This document shows, one piece after another, positions 10,835 to 20,325 of a stretch of DNA of 64,000 bases. Within the stretch, counting starts at the first letter, position 1, and the number at the start of each line of letters is the position of its first letter. The notes beneath the pieces are model-generated. The model saw only the letters and a list, made by a program, of their open reading frames with translations. It did not search any database and was not told the DNA's origin. Origin of the DNA: Yersinia mollaretii ATCC 43969 (lineage in GTDB: Bacteria > Pseudomonadota > Gammaproteobacteria > Enterobacterales > Enterobacteriaceae); NCBI RefSeq assembly GCF_013282725.1, contig NZ_CP054043.1, positions 3,720,001-3,784,000 of the forward strand. The letters are read 5' to 3'. Both the position numbers and the translations under genes were made by a program.

Positions 10835-12370
10835 CTAATTCGTCCGTCGGGCAAAATCCCGTAATTTGAATCCGAGTAGCGCCAGTGAAGCAAAGTAGGC
10901 AATCACCCCCGCCACCACCACGGCCGATAAGCGCAATAACCGATAAGCCATTCCGCCGATATCCCATGCTGGCATGACCCACAACAGCCCCAGCAGCACC
11001 GCAGACATCACGATCACGCCGATCACCAATTTAGTCAGGAATATTGCCCAACCGGGTTGTGGCTGGAAAATCTGCTGCTTACGTAACTGCCAATAGAGCA
11101 AGCTGGCATTCAAGCAAGCCCCCAGACCAATCGACAGAGATAGCCCCGCATGTTTAAGCGGCCCGATGAAGATGAGGTTCATCACCTGAGTCAATATCAG
11201 CGTGACAATGGCGATCTTCACTGGCGTTTTGATGTTCTGCCGCGAATAGAACCCCGGAGCCAGCACTTTAACCACAATTAACCCCATCAGACCCACAGAG
11301 TAGGCCACCAACGCCCGCTGGGTCATCGCCGCGTCAAAGGCACTGAATTTGCCATACTGGAACAGTGATACCACCAGCGGTTTGGCAAGTATCCCCAATG
11401 CTACGGCACTGGGTAACGCCAGCAAGAAGCAGAGACGCAGCCCCCAATCCATCAATCGGGAGTACTCATCATGGTTACCGCTGGAGAAGCTTTTCGCCAG
11501 TGAAGGCAACAAAATGGTGCCTAACGCCACACCCAACACACCGGAGGGGAACTCCATCAAGCGGTCCGCATAGTACATCCAGGAAACAGAACCAGAGACC
11601 AAAAATGACGCAAAAATCGTATTGATAATCAAGGAGATCTGGCTTACTGACACCCCGAGGATCGCCGGTCCCATTTGGCGCATCACCCGCCAAACGCCCG
11701 CATCACGCAGCGACAAGCGCGGCAGTACCAGCATACCTATCTTTTTCAGATGGGGGAGCTGATAGCCCAATTGCAGTACCCCACCGACCACCACCGCCCA
11801 CGCCAGCGCCATCACTGGCGGGTTAAAGTAAGGCGCTGCAAAAAGCGCAAACCCGATCATGCTGACATTAAGGAAGGTCGGTGCAAACGCGGGAATGGAG
11901 AAACGGTTCCATGTATTGAGGATCGCCCCCACCAGCGAGGCCAGTGAAATCAGCAAGATATAGGGGAATGTCACCCGCAGCAGCGCCGAGGTCAGCGCAA
12001 ATTTATCTGGGGTATCGGTAAAACCAGGAGCGGTAATAAAAATAACCCAAGGAGCGGCCAACATGCCCAATACCGTGACCACCGCCAGTATTAGGGTTAA
12101 CAGACCGGAGACATAGGCGACAAAGGTTCGTGTGGCTTCCTCACCCTGTTGGCTTTTATATTCCGCCAAAATCGGCACAAAAGCCTGAGAGAATGCACCC
12201 TCGGCAAAAATACGCCGTAAAAGATTGGGCAGTTTAAATGCCACAAAAAAGGCATCCGTTGCCATGCCCGCGCCAAACACCCGCGCCACGATGGCATCAC
12301 GGGCAAAGCCCAATACGCGGGAAAACATGGTCATGGAACTGACGGCTGCCAGTGATTTCAGTAGATTCAT
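10835..12370 (-). CDS. murJ: Lipid II flippase MurJ
   Basis: MurJ (MviN) flips lipid II across the inner membrane for peptidoglycan synthesis and is essential in E. coli. The 511-residue protein is hydrophobic throughout, with about 14 predicted membrane helices of the MOP superfamily. It starts [20 protein letters not shown], exactly as in the family, and carries [20 protein letters not shown] (about 33-52) with the conserved TM1-TM2 residues. It is the last gene of rimJ-yceH-mviM-murJ, the E. coli order, 45 bp after mviM. Confidence 0.97.
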   Translation of the reverse strand: MNLLKSLAAVSSMTMFSRVLGFARDAIVARVFGAGMATDAFFVAFKLPNLLRRIFAEGAFSQAFVPILAEYKSQQGEEATRTFVAYVSGLLTLILAVVTVLGMLAAPWVIFITAPGFTDTPDKFALTSALLRVTFPYILLISLASLVGAILNTWNRFSIPAFAPTFLNVSMIGFALFAAPYFNPPVMALAWAVVVGGVLQLGYQLPHLKKIGMLVLPRLSLRDAGVWRVMRQMGPAILGVSVSQISLIINTIFASFLVSGSVSWMYYADRLMEFPSGVLGVALGTILLPSLAKSFSSGNHDEYSRLMDWGLRLCFLLALPSAVALGILAKPLVVSLFQYGKFSAFDAAMTQRALVAYSVGLMGLIVVKVLAPGFYSRQNIKTPVKIAIVTLILTQVMNLIFIGPLKHAGLSLSIGLGACLNASLLYWQLRKQQIFQPQPGWAIFLTKLVIGVIVMSAVLLGLLWVMPAWDIGGMAYRLLRLSAVVVAGVIAYFASLALLGFKLRDFARRTN

Positions 12371-12415
12371 AGGTTTTCTGATCTGGGGTTAAGGAATGGT
12401 GGGTTAGCCCGCCGC

Positions 12416-13345
12416 TTACTGCTGTAACATCGCCTCGATTATGCGTTGAGCATAAATCGCCTCTTCACCCGAGACTTGCGGGGCGGTTTGGTGACTCACC
12501 GCGCCGATAAAGTGGCGCACGGCCCCGACAAAACCGCGCTGCTCCAATGTGGTTTGCCAGCCGGGTGCGGGCAAGCTAATCACCTGCCCATCAGACTCCT
12601 GCTGCCACTGCCGCATATCGTTCATCTGATAACAGCGTCCAGAGGTAATCGCTTGCACACTCTCCCGCTGTGTACCGGCATCACGATGCATACTGGTGGT
12701 GATCAGGCAATCGCCCGCCTCGAAGTGGTGCTCGGCATACAGCATCTGCCCCAGCGCGTTGGTCTGCACGCGGCCTGCTGTCAGTTTTGCCGCCTCTCCT
12801 CCTAACCACAATGCGGTATCCACCACATGCAGATAATCATCCAATAAGGTAAAACGGACATCATTTGGGCCAATGCCGTTCTGACGATGCTTCTCCATGC
12901 GCAGAGATGCTGGGGCGATTAGCTGCTGTTTAAGCTGCTGATATAACGGCGCAAAGCGGCGGTTGAAACCGACCATCAGCGCCAGATTCTGTTTGGCGGC
13001 CAGTGCGATCAATTGCTCCGATTGCGCCAGTGTTTCCGCCAGTGGCTTATCGACATAGACATGAATCCCGGCTCGCAATAATTCACTCACCACCTCAAAA
13101 TGGCTGGCGGTAGTGCTGTGGACAAAAATTGCATCGCACTCAGCAGCGAGGGCATCCAAACGCGAAAAATAGCGCATTCGATAGCTGTCGCACACCGGCT
13201 GCGCTTTAATCTGATTAGGCGAGAATGCACCGATTAACTGCCACTCTTGCGCGTGGCTCAAGATGGGCAAATACGCCTTTTGCGCAATGCCGCCAAGGCC
13301 GACAATACCCACTCGTAGTTTTTTGCCAACAGCCGATTTGCTCAT
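12416..13345 (-). CDS. mviM: Gfo/Idh/MocA-family oxidoreductase MviM (YceM)
   Basis: This 309-residue predicted NAD(P)-dependent oxidoreductase has an N-terminal Rossmann fold (RVGIVGLGGIAQKAYLP, about 11-27) and the family motif DKPLAETLAQSE. The GFNRRFAPLY segment begins the C-terminal dimerisation domain. Its substrate is unknown, and its position before murJ is conserved in enterobacteria. The ATG at 13345 is preferred because AAGGA lies just upstream; the ATG at 13363 would overlap the yceH stop and has no ribosome binding site. Ten bases separate it from yceH. Confidence 0.92.
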   Translation of the reverse strand: MSKSAVGKKLRVGIVGLGGIAQKAYLPILSHAQEWQLIGAFSPNQIKAQPVCDSYRMRYFSRLDALAAECDAIFVHSTTASHFEVVSELLRAGIHVYVDKPLAETLAQSEQLIALAAKQNLALMVGFNRRFAPLYQQLKQQLIAPASLRMEKHRQNGIGPNDVRFTLLDDYLHVVDTALWLGGEAAKLTAGRVQTNALGQMLYAEHHFEAGDCLITTSMHRDAGTQRESVQAITSGRCYQMNDMRQWQQESDGQVISLPAPGWQTTLEQRGFVGAVRHFIGAVSHQTAPQVSGEEAIYAQRIIEAMLQQ

Positions 13346-13355
13346 AGCATCCTTA

Positions 13356-13988
13356 TCAATCATCTAACTGGATCAACACTTCATCCAAACGGCGTGTCAG
13401 CGCCATGACCTGCTGCTCAAGCTGAGCGACTCGGGCTTCAAGTCCCCCGTCCACACCTTGCTCGGCGGGCGCAACGGGTGCAGCATCGCCGCTGAACAGA
13501 TGCATGTAGCGGTTCTCGCGTTTACCCGGTTCACGGGCCAGACGCGCCACGAATGGCCCATCTTCACGCAAGGCGAGCTGATTCAGTACCTCTTCTGTCT
13601 CGGCCACATCCGCAAACTCATACATTCGGTTGGTGCGGGTGCGTAACTCACCCGGCGTTTGTGGGCCGCGCAGTAATAACGTGGTGATCACCGCCAATTC
13701 AGCCGGAGAGAATTTAAGGTTACCAAACTCAGAATTGCAGAAACGGTGCTCGTACTTCATAACCCTATTGCCGCTTTGAGTCCGAATCAGGTGTTTTTTC
13801 AGCAAAAAATCGAGTGTCTGCTGCACCTCCGAGTCAGAAAGCTCCATCACCGGCTCACGGTTGGTTTTCTGATTGCAAGCCACAGTCACGCCATTAAGCG
13901 ACATTGGATACTGCTCTGGCGTCGTCACTTGTTTTTCCAACAAACAGCCAATCACTCTGGCTTCTAGTGCATTTAAACTGTGTTTCAT
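13356..13988 (-). CDS. yceH: DUF480 family protein YceH
   Basis: The 210-residue protein belongs to the DUF480 (UPF0502) family, with two winged-helix-like domains and no known role. The conserved N-terminus [20 protein letters not shown] is followed by [15 protein letters not shown] (about 37-51), [13 protein letters not shown] and [15 protein letters not shown]. The C-terminal 30 residues have the heptad pattern of a coiled coil ([20 protein letters not shown]). It lies between rimJ and mviM as in E. coli. Confidence 0.93.
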   Translation of the reverse strand: MKHSLNALEARVIGCLLEKQVTTPEQYPMSLNGVTVACNQKTNREPVMELSDSEVQQTLDFLLKKHLIRTQSGNRVMKYEHRFCNSEFGNLKFSPAELAVITTLLLRGPQTPGELRTRTNRMYEFADVAETEEVLNQLALREDGPFVARLAREPGKRENRYMHLFSGDAAPVAPAEQGVDGGLEARVAQLEQQVMALTRRLDEVLIQLDD

Positions 13989-13995
13989 CCTGACC

Positions 13996-14580
13996 TCAGC
14001 GAGTTGGTGTCCATTCTTTATGAGTCAAAGCCGTCAGCACATGGTCGCGCCACTGACCGTCGATCAGTAAATAGTCTTTGGCGTAACCTTCGCGCTCAAA
14101 ACCAAGGCGTTCGAGTAAGCTGCCACTGCGATGATTATGCGGCATATAATTAGCCATAATACGATGCATTCGCTCCTGCCGCTGCATATAGCGAATCAGC
14201 GGTTGCAGCGCTTCGAACATTAAACCCTGCCCCTGCCAGCGCTCACCTAATGAGTAGCCCAGAAAACAGGCATGAAAGGAGCCGCGCAGGACGTTGCTGA
14301 AGTTAGCGACACCGCGCACCTCTTTCTCTTCCGGGTCCAGCAGAATAAAATAGTAGGCGCTGCCCTGCTTTTGCAACTCCATGATCATCCCCAATCGTGC
14401 CTGCCACCCAGAAGGCATACAGTGGCTTTGATCGCGTACCGGTTCCCAAGGTTTGAGAAAGACCTGATTTTCAGCGTAATACTCCGCCATGCGGTAAGCA
14501 TCACGCTCATGGACCAGCCGCAATGACATGCGGTCAGTGGTCAAGCGTATTTTAGGTGTTGCTGAATGATAGCCGAACAT
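13996..14580 (-). CDS. rimJ: Ribosomal protein S5 alanine N-acetyltransferase
   Basis: RimJ acetylates the N-terminal alanine of ribosomal protein S5. The 194-residue protein is a GNAT-fold enzyme with the N-terminal [20 protein letters not shown], the acetyl-CoA region [19 protein letters not shown] (about 109-127) and the C-terminal [21 protein letters not shown]. The ATG at 14580 is chosen because AAGGGGAG precedes it and it matches E. coli RimJ; the longer frame to 14706 adds about 42 unrelated residues. It opens the operon and is divergent from mdtH. Confidence 0.95.
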   Translation of the reverse strand: MFGYHSATPKIRLTTDRMSLRLVHERDAYRMAEYYAENQVFLKPWEPVRDQSHCMPSGWQARLGMIMELQKQGSAYYFILLDPEEKEVRGVANFSNVLRGSFHACFLGYSLGERWQGQGLMFEALQPLIRYMQRQERMHRIMANYMPHNHRSGSLLERLGFEREGYAKDYLLIDGQWRDHVLTALTHKEWTPTR

Positions 14581-14894
14581 CTGCTCCCCTTGGCGGTGTG
14601 CTGCAAATTCACTGAGCAGCTCGCGGCAACTCTTATGCTTCAATATACCTGCTAGGCAGGTGCCGCGTAAAACCACGCTTACGCTCTTTTGATACATCCC
14701 ATACAATTAAATGATGCCACTGAAGCGCCAAAAAACATTTTATGATGAAATTGTCGGTGAGGTAACGTATTGACGATAAAAAAATATTATCAATCTAACC
14801 CCTATCGTTTCTGATGGTTTGGGTACAAACTAGGATCACTAAGCACTATAAGTCTATTTTCTATTCCTCCCTATTTGATTTCTGACGGTGAAGC
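14581..14894. other. Divergent intergenic region between rimJ and mdtH
   Basis: This 314-bp region contains the 5' ends of the divergent rimJ operon and mdtH. It is AT-rich around 14740-14800, but I could not assign promoter hexamers with confidence, and no other feature is seen. Confidence 0.45.
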
Positions 14895-16100
14895 ATGGCT
14901 TTGGTATCGCAAGCTCGGAGCTTGGGTAAGTATTTTTTATTGCTTGATAACTTATTAGTGGTGTTGGGTTTCTTTGTCGTCTTCCCACTTATCTCTATCC
15001 GATTTGTCGATCAAATGGGTTGGGCTGCGGTGATCGTGGGTCTGGCCTTGGGGTTAAGGCAACTGGTCCAACAGGGGCTAGGGATTTTCGGCGGTGCTAT
15101 TGCCGACCGTTTCGGTGCCAAGCCCATGATAGTCACCGGTATGCTGATGCGTGCAGCGGGTTTCGCCTTAATGGCGATGGCGACTGAACCTTGGATTTTG
15201 TGGCTAGCCTGTGCACTCTCTGGCTTAGGCGGCACCCTCTTCGATCCCCCGCGTACCGCTTTGGTGATTAAGCTCACCCGCCCTCATGAACGTGGCCGTT
15301 TTTACTCACTGCTGATGATGCAAGACAGCGCTGGTGCGGTGATTGGCGCATTAATCGGTAGCTGGCTACTGCAATACGACTTCCACTTTGTCTGCTGGAC
15401 TGGCGCGGCCATCTTCGTCTTGGCGGCGGGCTGGAACCTGTGGTTGCTGCCCGCCTACCGCATATCTACCGTGCGCGCCCCGATGAAAGAGGGGCTGATG
15501 CGCGTACTGCGTGATCGCCGCTTTGTCACCTATGTCCTGACACTGACGGGCTATTACATGCTCGCCGTGCAGGTGATGCTGATGCTGCCGATCATGGTGA
15601 ATGAAATTGCTGGTTCACCCGCCGCCGTTAAATGGATGTACGCCATTGAGGCCGCGCTCTCTCTGACCTTGCTCTACCCGATTGCCCGCTGGAGCGAAAA
15701 ACGTTTTAGCCTTGAGCAGCGTTTAATGGCCGGGCTACTGATCATGACACTCAGCTTGTTCCCGATCGGCCTGATTAGCCATCTGCAAACTCTATTTATG
15801 TTTATCTGCTTCTTCTATATGGGGTCAATCATTGCCGAACCAGCCCGTGAAACCTTGGGGGCATCACTGGCGGATTCCCGCGCTCGCGGCAGCTATATGG
15901 GCTTTAGCCGCCTCGGGCTGGCACTGGGTGGCGCATTGGGCTATACCGGTGGCGGCTGGATGTACGACACGGGTCGAACCCTTGAAATGCCGGAGTTACC
16001 GTGGTTTATGCTGGGTGTCATCGGCTTAATCACCTTGATCGGGCTTTACTGGCAATTTAATCAACGCCGGATAGAATCTGCGATGCTTAGCGGCAATTAA
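14895..16100 (+). CDS. mdtH: Major facilitator superfamily multidrug transporter MdtH
   Basis: MdtH is an inner-membrane MFS drug/proton antiporter; in E. coli its overexpression gives quinolone tolerance. The 401-residue protein has about 11-12 hydrophobic segments. The MFS motif A region is [20 protein letters not shown] (about 63-82), followed by [13 protein letters not shown] and the repeated [18 protein letters not shown]. The length equals that of E. coli MdtH (402), and it is divergent from rimJ as in E. coli. The short GGTGAAGC before the ATG is a modest ribosome binding site. Confidence 0.95.
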   Translation: MALVSQARSLGKYFLLLDNLLVVLGFFVVFPLISIRFVDQMGWAAVIVGLALGLRQLVQQGLGIFGGAIADRFGAKPMIVTGMLMRAAGFALMAMATEPWILWLACALSGLGGTLFDPPRTALVIKLTRPHERGRFYSLLMMQDSAGAVIGALIGSWLLQYDFHFVCWTGAAIFVLAAGWNLWLLPAYRISTVRAPMKEGLMRVLRDRRFVTYVLTLTGYYMLAVQVMLMLPIMVNEIAGSPAAVKWMYAIEAALSLTLLYPIARWSEKRFSLEQRLMAGLLIMTLSLFPIGLISHLQTLFMFICFFYMGSIIAEPARETLGASLADSRARGSYMGFSRLGLALGGALGYTGGGWMYDTGRTLEMPELPWFMLGVIGLITLIGLYWQFNQRRIESAMLSGN

Positions 16101-16304
16101 CCTGCGATTAATTCTGATTCAGGGTTATCTGATTGGCAATCACCGTACACTGACGCACTATCTCGCCCCATCCCAAACCGTTGTTGAACGATATCTAACA
16201 GTTGAACAACAGCGGTTAATAATACAAAACAGCAGATTAAGCGGTTATTATTGGGCAAACTCGTCTTGTCTGATGTGATTGTGCATATTGCTATGAGGCT
16301 TTTA

Positions 16305-16868
16305 ATGAAGAAATTAATGTGGGGCGCTGCTGCGCTGCTAACGACTGCCACGCTGGTCGGCTGTAACCAACTGACACAGTACACCCTGAGCGAGCAGGAA
16401 GTGAATGATTACCTGCAAAAGCATAATAACTATGAAAAGCAGATTGGTATTCCGGGTCTGGTTGATGCTCATATCACTTTGACGCAGTTGCAGAGCCAGA
16501 TCGGCCGCGCGGAACCCGGTAAAGTGACATTAACCGGTAATGCCAAAGTAGATATCACCTCGATTCTTGGCCCGCAAAGTGCGGATATGACGCTGACCTT
16601 AAAAGCGCAGCCCACATTCGATCGCGAAAAAGGCGCTATCTTCCTGAAAGATATGGAGTTAACTGATTACACCGTCAAACCAGAGAAGATGGATACCGTG
16701 ATGAAGGCGCTGACGCCTTATCTGAATCAGTCACTGAAATCCTATTTTGATCAGCAACCCGTTTATGTGTTAGACGGCGAGAAGAGCAAAGCAGAAGCGA
16801 TGGCGAAGAAACTGGCGAAAGGATTAGAAGTGAAACCGGGCCAATTAGTCATCCCACTGACTGACTAA
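16305..16868 (+). CDS. yceB: DUF1439 lipoprotein YceB
   Basis: This 187-residue outer-membrane-type lipoprotein has the signal peptide MKKLMWGAAALLTTATLVGC with the lipobox Cys at residue 20. The mature part matches E. coli YceB (NQLTQYTLSEQEVNDYL; GNAKVDITSILG; AMAKKLAKGLEVKPGQLVIP). DUF1439 proteins resemble lipid-binding tubular domains, but no function is established. The ATG at 16305 has GAGG 6 nt upstream and leaves a standard signal peptide; the earlier frame start at 16251 does not. Its 3' flank is the left arm of a YPAL element. Confidence 0.92.
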   Translation: MKKLMWGAAALLTTATLVGCNQLTQYTLSEQEVNDYLQKHNNYEKQIGIPGLVDAHITLTQLQSQIGRAEPGKVTLTGNAKVDITSILGPQSADMTLTLKAQPTFDREKGAIFLKDMELTDYTVKPEKMDTVMKALTPYLNQSLKSYFDQQPVYVLDGEKSKAEAMAKKLAKGLEVKPGQLVIPLTD

Positions 16869-16899
16869 CCGACACGGTGCATTTGATTCAAATTGATAG

Positions 16900-17123
16900 C
16901 GGCGGAGATAACTCCTCCGTGCAGACTACTGACAAACCCCGATGACTCGATCGGGAACGGTGAGGACAGCCGGAAGAGTAAAGCGTCCGCGCCACGGATG
17001 GCGCGGTACGAGCCTCCAGGGAGGCTTATTTTTACAAAGGGAAGACGGCGTCTTTACGATCCGCCTGTTCTCTCCGCTGCTAGCACTTTGTCAACAACCT
17101 CAACGGAGGAGATTACTCCTCCG
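16900..17123. mobile_element. YPAL-type miniature insertion (copy A) with duplicated hairpin arms
   Basis: A 184-bp element (16920-17103) shares long blocks with 23744-23908: TGACAAACCCCGATGACTCG, the hairpin CCGCGCCA CGGA TGGCGCGG (16987-17006), GACGGCGTCTTTACGATCCG and ACTTTGTCAACAACCTCAA. It is flanked by CGGCGGAGATAACTCCTCCG (16900-16919) and CGGAGGAGATTACTCCTCCG (17104-17123), which are 18/20 identical and each a hairpin. This fits the YPAL elements described in yersiniae, which insert into terminators and duplicate the target. The right arm contains the ycdY stop codon. Copy A has about 18 bp more internally than copy B. Confidence 0.8.
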
Positions 17124-17673
17124 CATCGCCGTTTTCTGACAACTCATCCCACATCGCTTGCACCGCCTCACGGCTCAACTGCGCCAAGGTGCGATAAAAA
17201 CCACTGGTGGCATGAGCTTCTACTTTGCCAAGAAAACGACCACACCAAGGCAGTAAATAGTCATCAAACAGCGCAATTTGTGCTGCCACTTCATCTTCAG
17301 CCGCCTGATCTTCCAGCCAAGAGGCCGCCAGTAATAATCCACCGAAGTGGTCGGTGGGCGCATCGCCAAGCGGCATACCGCGCTGTTGCAGAAAGGCTCT
17401 GACTTCGGCTTCAGGTCGGGCATCTTCATAATCTGAGCCATAAGGTGACACGCTGCGATCATCACCCACGAACATTGCCGTATAGTCAGCAGCCAATGCC
17501 TCTGGCTGATATTCTTGCTGCAAACGCGCCAGCAGCTCACTTTGCTCCAGTGGCCAATGTTGCTCCAGCTTGCCCTGACTGATCAGGGCAAACAGCGGTT
17601 CCAGCAGCGGATCTTGTGGTTGGCGATAGAAGAGTGACCCCAGAATTCGACACACCAGAGAAAAATCGTTCAT
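17113..17673 (-). CDS. ycdY: TorD-family chaperone YcdY
   Basis: YcdY is a TorD-like (NarJ/DmsD/TorD) all-helical chaperone; in E. coli it has been reported to stimulate the phosphatase YcdX. The 186-residue protein matches through FSLVCRILGSLFYRQPQDPLL at the start, PTDHFGGLLLAASWLEDQ (about 106-123) and LPWCGRFLGKVEAHATSGFYR. The last codons (GDAEE, then TAA) lie in the right hairpin arm of YPAL copy A, so the arm doubles as coding sequence and terminator. It ends the ghrA-ycdX-ycdY set, 63 bp after ycdX. Confidence 0.93.
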   Translation of the reverse strand: MNDFSLVCRILGSLFYRQPQDPLLEPLFALISQGKLEQHWPLEQSELLARLQQEYQPEALAADYTAMFVGDDRSVSPYGSDYEDARPEAEVRAFLQQRGMPLGDAPTDHFGGLLLAASWLEDQAAEDEVAAQIALFDDYLLPWCGRFLGKVEAHATSGFYRTLAQLSREAVQAMWDELSENGDAEE

Positions 17674-17736
17674 TTACATCGTCCTGTTTCTTATTGTTTT
17701 TGCATAAACGCAACGGTGACAACGTCACCTATTATC

Positions 17737-18474
17737 TTATAAATCGGCTAATTCGGGGATAGCTGGCCGGCCCCGCATCTCGAGGAAATTAAGTAAACGG
17801 CGCGGGCTGACATTTAAAATGCGCTCCTGCGGGAAATTCACTTCAGCAATAATACGCTCACAATGCTCAAAAATACCCAATGAATAGGCGATATGGGAGT
17901 CAGAACCTAGCGCCAACCAGCCTCCGGCATCACGAACCGCTTCGGCTATCGCACGGCAGTTCGGCTCACTCCCTTTACGTGAATGGCTGAAAGAGGAGTT
18001 ATTCAGCTCTAGGGCTACATGGTATTTTGCTGCCGCTTGTGCGATCGCCGGAATATCAACCGGGTATTTAGGGTTACCGGGATGGCTGATGATATGCACA
18101 TTACCTTGGGCCATAGTCGCGATCATCGCCTGAGTATTGGCGGCCTTAGCTTGCGGCGGGAATACGGGCTCGTGGAACCCAGCAATGAGCAGGTCTATGG
18201 CATCGAGCATCGGGCCGGTACAATCGATATCGCCGTCTAAATTCTTAATATTGGCTTCAATACCCCGCAAAATGCCCACGCCATCCACTAAACGCGGCCA
18301 GACTCGCATATTCATAAAGTGCCAATAGTGTGGCGCATCCGCCATATCCGGGCCATGGTCGGTAATGGCGAACAGCTTAATATTTTTGAGCTTAGCTTCG
18401 GCGATGTAATCGTGCAAAGTGCTGTAAGCATGAGTACTGGCAATGGTATGCATATGTAAATCAACAGGATACAT
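17737..18474 (-). CDS. ycdX: PHP-domain zinc phosphatase YcdX
   Basis: YcdX is a PHP-superfamily phosphatase with a trinuclear zinc site; its physiological substrate is unknown and in E. coli it affects swarming. The 245-residue protein has the N-terminal metal motif DLHMHT (about 5-10), the segment [10 protein letters not shown], an HISHPGNP segment, and the C-terminal [10 protein letters not shown] (about 195-204) that completes the site. The length equals E. coli YcdX. It stands between ghrA and ycdY as in E. coli. Confidence 0.95.
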   Translation of the reverse strand: MYPVDLHMHTIASTHAYSTLHDYIAEAKLKNIKLFAITDHGPDMADAPHYWHFMNMRVWPRLVDGVGILRGIEANIKNLDGDIDCTGPMLDAIDLLIAGFHEPVFPPQAKAANTQAMIATMAQGNVHIISHPGNPKYPVDIPAIAQAAAKYHVALELNNSSFSHSRKGSEPNCRAIAEAVRDAGGWLALGSDSHIAYSLGIFEHCERIIAEVNFPQERILNVSPRRLLNFLEMRGRPAIPELADL

Positions 18475-18619
18475 GACTACTCCACAAAGTCTTTTAACGC
18501 GGGGAACATTTATTTGCAGGCAAAGTATAGCCCGCTAATGATAGCAGGAATTCTTCTCATCAGCAGCGCTAAAAACCTTGCCCGATAAATGCTATCCCCG
18601 TGGTACGGGTCGCCCTTAA

Positions 18620-19561
18620 TCAGTAACCTCGTGCCACATCGACCAACCCAACCGGTTCCCTACCCGCCTCCATAGCTTGAATATTTGCGACGACCTGATC
18701 CATCGCGGCTTCAGGCAGGGTTACTGCGGCAATGTGCGGCGTAATCGTGATTCGTGGATGGCTCCAGAAAGGGTGCATCGGGGGTAGTGGCTCTTCAGCA
18801 AACACATCCAATGTCGCGGCGGCAATATTACCAGCACTCATGGCCGCGAGTAGGTCCCGCTCAAGCAGGTGTGCTCCCCGTGCAATATTAATGATATAGG
18901 CATTGGCATTCAGTTGCGAAAAGAGTGATTGATTCAAGATGCCGGCCGTCTCCGGGGTATTCGGCAACAGATTAATCAGTAATTGTGTCCCTTGAAGGAA
19001 GGCGGGTAACGTCTCTTTGCCCGCAAAACTGACCACACCATCAATCTGTTTGGGTGTACGGCTCCAACAGCGCACCGTAAAGCCAAATTCAGCTAATTTG
19101 TGGGCCACGCTTTTGCCTAAAATACCCGCCCCAAGAATACCGATGGTAAACTTATCGTGCTGATGTGGATCCAGAGGCTGCCACACTTTCTGCTGCTGTA
19201 GCAGTTGATATTCATCCATCCGACGGAAATAGCGCAGTACACTGGCAACAACATACTCCTGCATTTGCAAGGACATCCCCGTGTCCTCCAAGCGAATCAG
19301 CGGTACCCCAGCAGGCAATGTCCCCGGATGGCGGCGCTCTTGATCCAAAATCGCATCCACCCCTGCCCCCAACGCAAAAACCCCTTTTAGTTCAGTGCGT
19401 TTGGCTAGCATCTCCTGTGGCGGTTGCCAAACCAGCGCATAATCTGCGGGTTGAGTATCACCCCGTCGCCACTGCCGAATATTCGCGGCGGGTAAGCGAG
19501 ACTCGATGCCTGACAACCACTGTTTGGCTTCAAAAAACGGGTGATAAAAAATAATATTCAT
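18620..19561 (-). CDS. ghrA: Glyoxylate/hydroxypyruvate reductase A
   Basis: GhrA is a D-2-hydroxyacid dehydrogenase that reduces glyoxylate and hydroxypyruvate with NADPH. The 313-residue protein starts MNIIFYHPFFEAKQW and has the Rossmann motif GILGAGILGKSVAHKLAEFG (about 138-157). It also has the INIARGAHLLERDLL segment with the catalytic Arg region, and the C-terminal HPRITITPHIAAVT (about 270-283) with the catalytic His. The ATG at 19561 has AAGGAG upstream and the family N-terminus; the ATG at 19621 does not. The tRNA-Ser gene next to it corresponds to E. coli serX. Confidence 0.95.
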   Translation of the reverse strand: MNIIFYHPFFEAKQWLSGIESRLPAANIRQWRRGDTQPADYALVWQPPQEMLAKRTELKGVFALGAGVDAILDQERRHPGTLPAGVPLIRLEDTGMSLQMQEYVVASVLRYFRRMDEYQLLQQQKVWQPLDPHQHDKFTIGILGAGILGKSVAHKLAEFGFTVRCWSRTPKQIDGVVSFAGKETLPAFLQGTQLLINLLPNTPETAGILNQSLFSQLNANAYIINIARGAHLLERDLLAAMSAGNIAAATLDVFAEEPLPPMHPFWSHPRITITPHIAAVTLPEAAMDQVVANIQAMEAGREPVGLVDVARGY

Positions 19562-19780
19562 TATTTGCCAGCTCCTTGCGAAAGTACCTGTTAGATTTCC
19601 GCGATTAACCGCCAGATGCAAGTGCTACCCGCAAGAAATGCCGATGAAATCAGCAAATTGATGCAACTTTAGCTAAACAGCCATAAAGGCAACATAAGAG
19701 GGTTGACGCTGGGCACACTTTTGCCTACATTACGCCGGTCAACCCCATTTAATGCGGTTGATTGTAGTCGCAGTCAATAC

Positions 19781-19870
19781 GGTGAGGTGTCTGAGTGGCT
19801 GAAGGAGCACGCCTGGAAAGTGTGTATACGCGTAAGCGTATCGAGGGTTCGAACCCCTCCCTCACCGCCA
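19781..19870 (+). tRNA. serX: tRNA-Ser (anticodon GGA), first copy
   Basis: The 90-nt gene has the acceptor stem GGTGAGG paired with CCTCACC, anticodon loop CTGGAAA (GGA), and the long variable arm typical of tRNA-Ser (TACGC GTAA GCGTA). The T arm contains GGTTCGAACCC, and the CCA end is encoded. Its position beside ghrA matches E. coli serX. It decodes UCC and UCU. Confidence 0.96.
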
Positions 19871-19917
19871 TATTAAGTCGTTACAGCGCAAAGCGCGGTA
19901 CGGCAGCAGTAAAATCA

Positions 19918-19981
19918 AACGGCAATTGAAGCAAACCGGGTGTTTTCCCCCGTATTTGTGATTCGGTTGCCGTTTTTTTTA
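19918..19981 (+). terminator. Terminator after the first tRNA-Ser
   Basis: AACGGCAA (19918-19925) pairs with TTGCCGTT (19967-19974) and is followed by an eight-T run. The interior holds a second, shorter GC-rich hairpin. Confidence 0.75.
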
Positions 19982-20151
19982 TCTCTTTTTTGCTTGCCCG
20001 ATAATGGTGTTGCGCCACGTTATTTGCCTGCGATTCACTCTATCTGGGTGCGGAATAACCAGATGAATGGCAACGGATAAATACTGCTTGACCATCACGC
20101 CGCCTGTCCCTATAGTACCGCCCCGTTGCAGTGCATAGCGCCGCAACGTAC

Positions 20152-20241
20152 GGTGAGGTGTCTGAGTGGCTGAAGGAGCACGCCTGGAAAGTGTGTATAC
20201 GCGTAAGTGTATCGAGGGTTCGAACCCCTCTCTCACCGCCA
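20152..20241 (+). tRNA. tRNA-Ser (anticodon GGA), second copy
   Basis: This gene is nearly identical to 19781-19870. One change in the variable arm (GTGTA for GCGTA) turns a G-C pair into G-U. One in the acceptor stem (CTCTCACC for CTCCCTCACC context) turns the seventh pair into G-U. Anticodon GGA and the encoded CCA are kept, so it should still fold and work. Each copy has its own terminator, so they are probably separate transcription units or processed from one precursor. Confidence 0.94.
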
Positions 20242-20251
20242 TATTCGAGCG

Positions 20252-20285
20252 AAAGGCTCTGACGAAAGTCAGAGCCTTTTTCTTT
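20252..20285 (+). terminator. Terminator after the second tRNA-Ser
   Basis: AAGGCTCTGAC (20253-20263) and GTCAGAGCCTT (20268-20278) form an 11-bp stem with a GAAA tetraloop, followed by TTTTTCTTT. Confidence 0.9.
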
Positions 20286-20325
20286 GGCGTCCAATCAGGC
20301 TTTCATGTCGCGATGACCTCTGCTG

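Noticed and set aside
16161..16220. Repeated GTTGAAC motif upstream of yceB
   Set aside because: The copies are short, neither tandem nor symmetrical, and do not match any operator I know.
16893..17402. 169-codon frame on the plus strand
   Set aside because: It runs through the YPAL element and antisense to ycdY, has no family match, and its first part equals the non-coding YPAL core found at 23744-23908.
19781..20241. tRNA-Ser pair as attachment site of an integrated element
   Set aside because: No integrase or phage gene lies nearby and the neighbours are conserved core genes.
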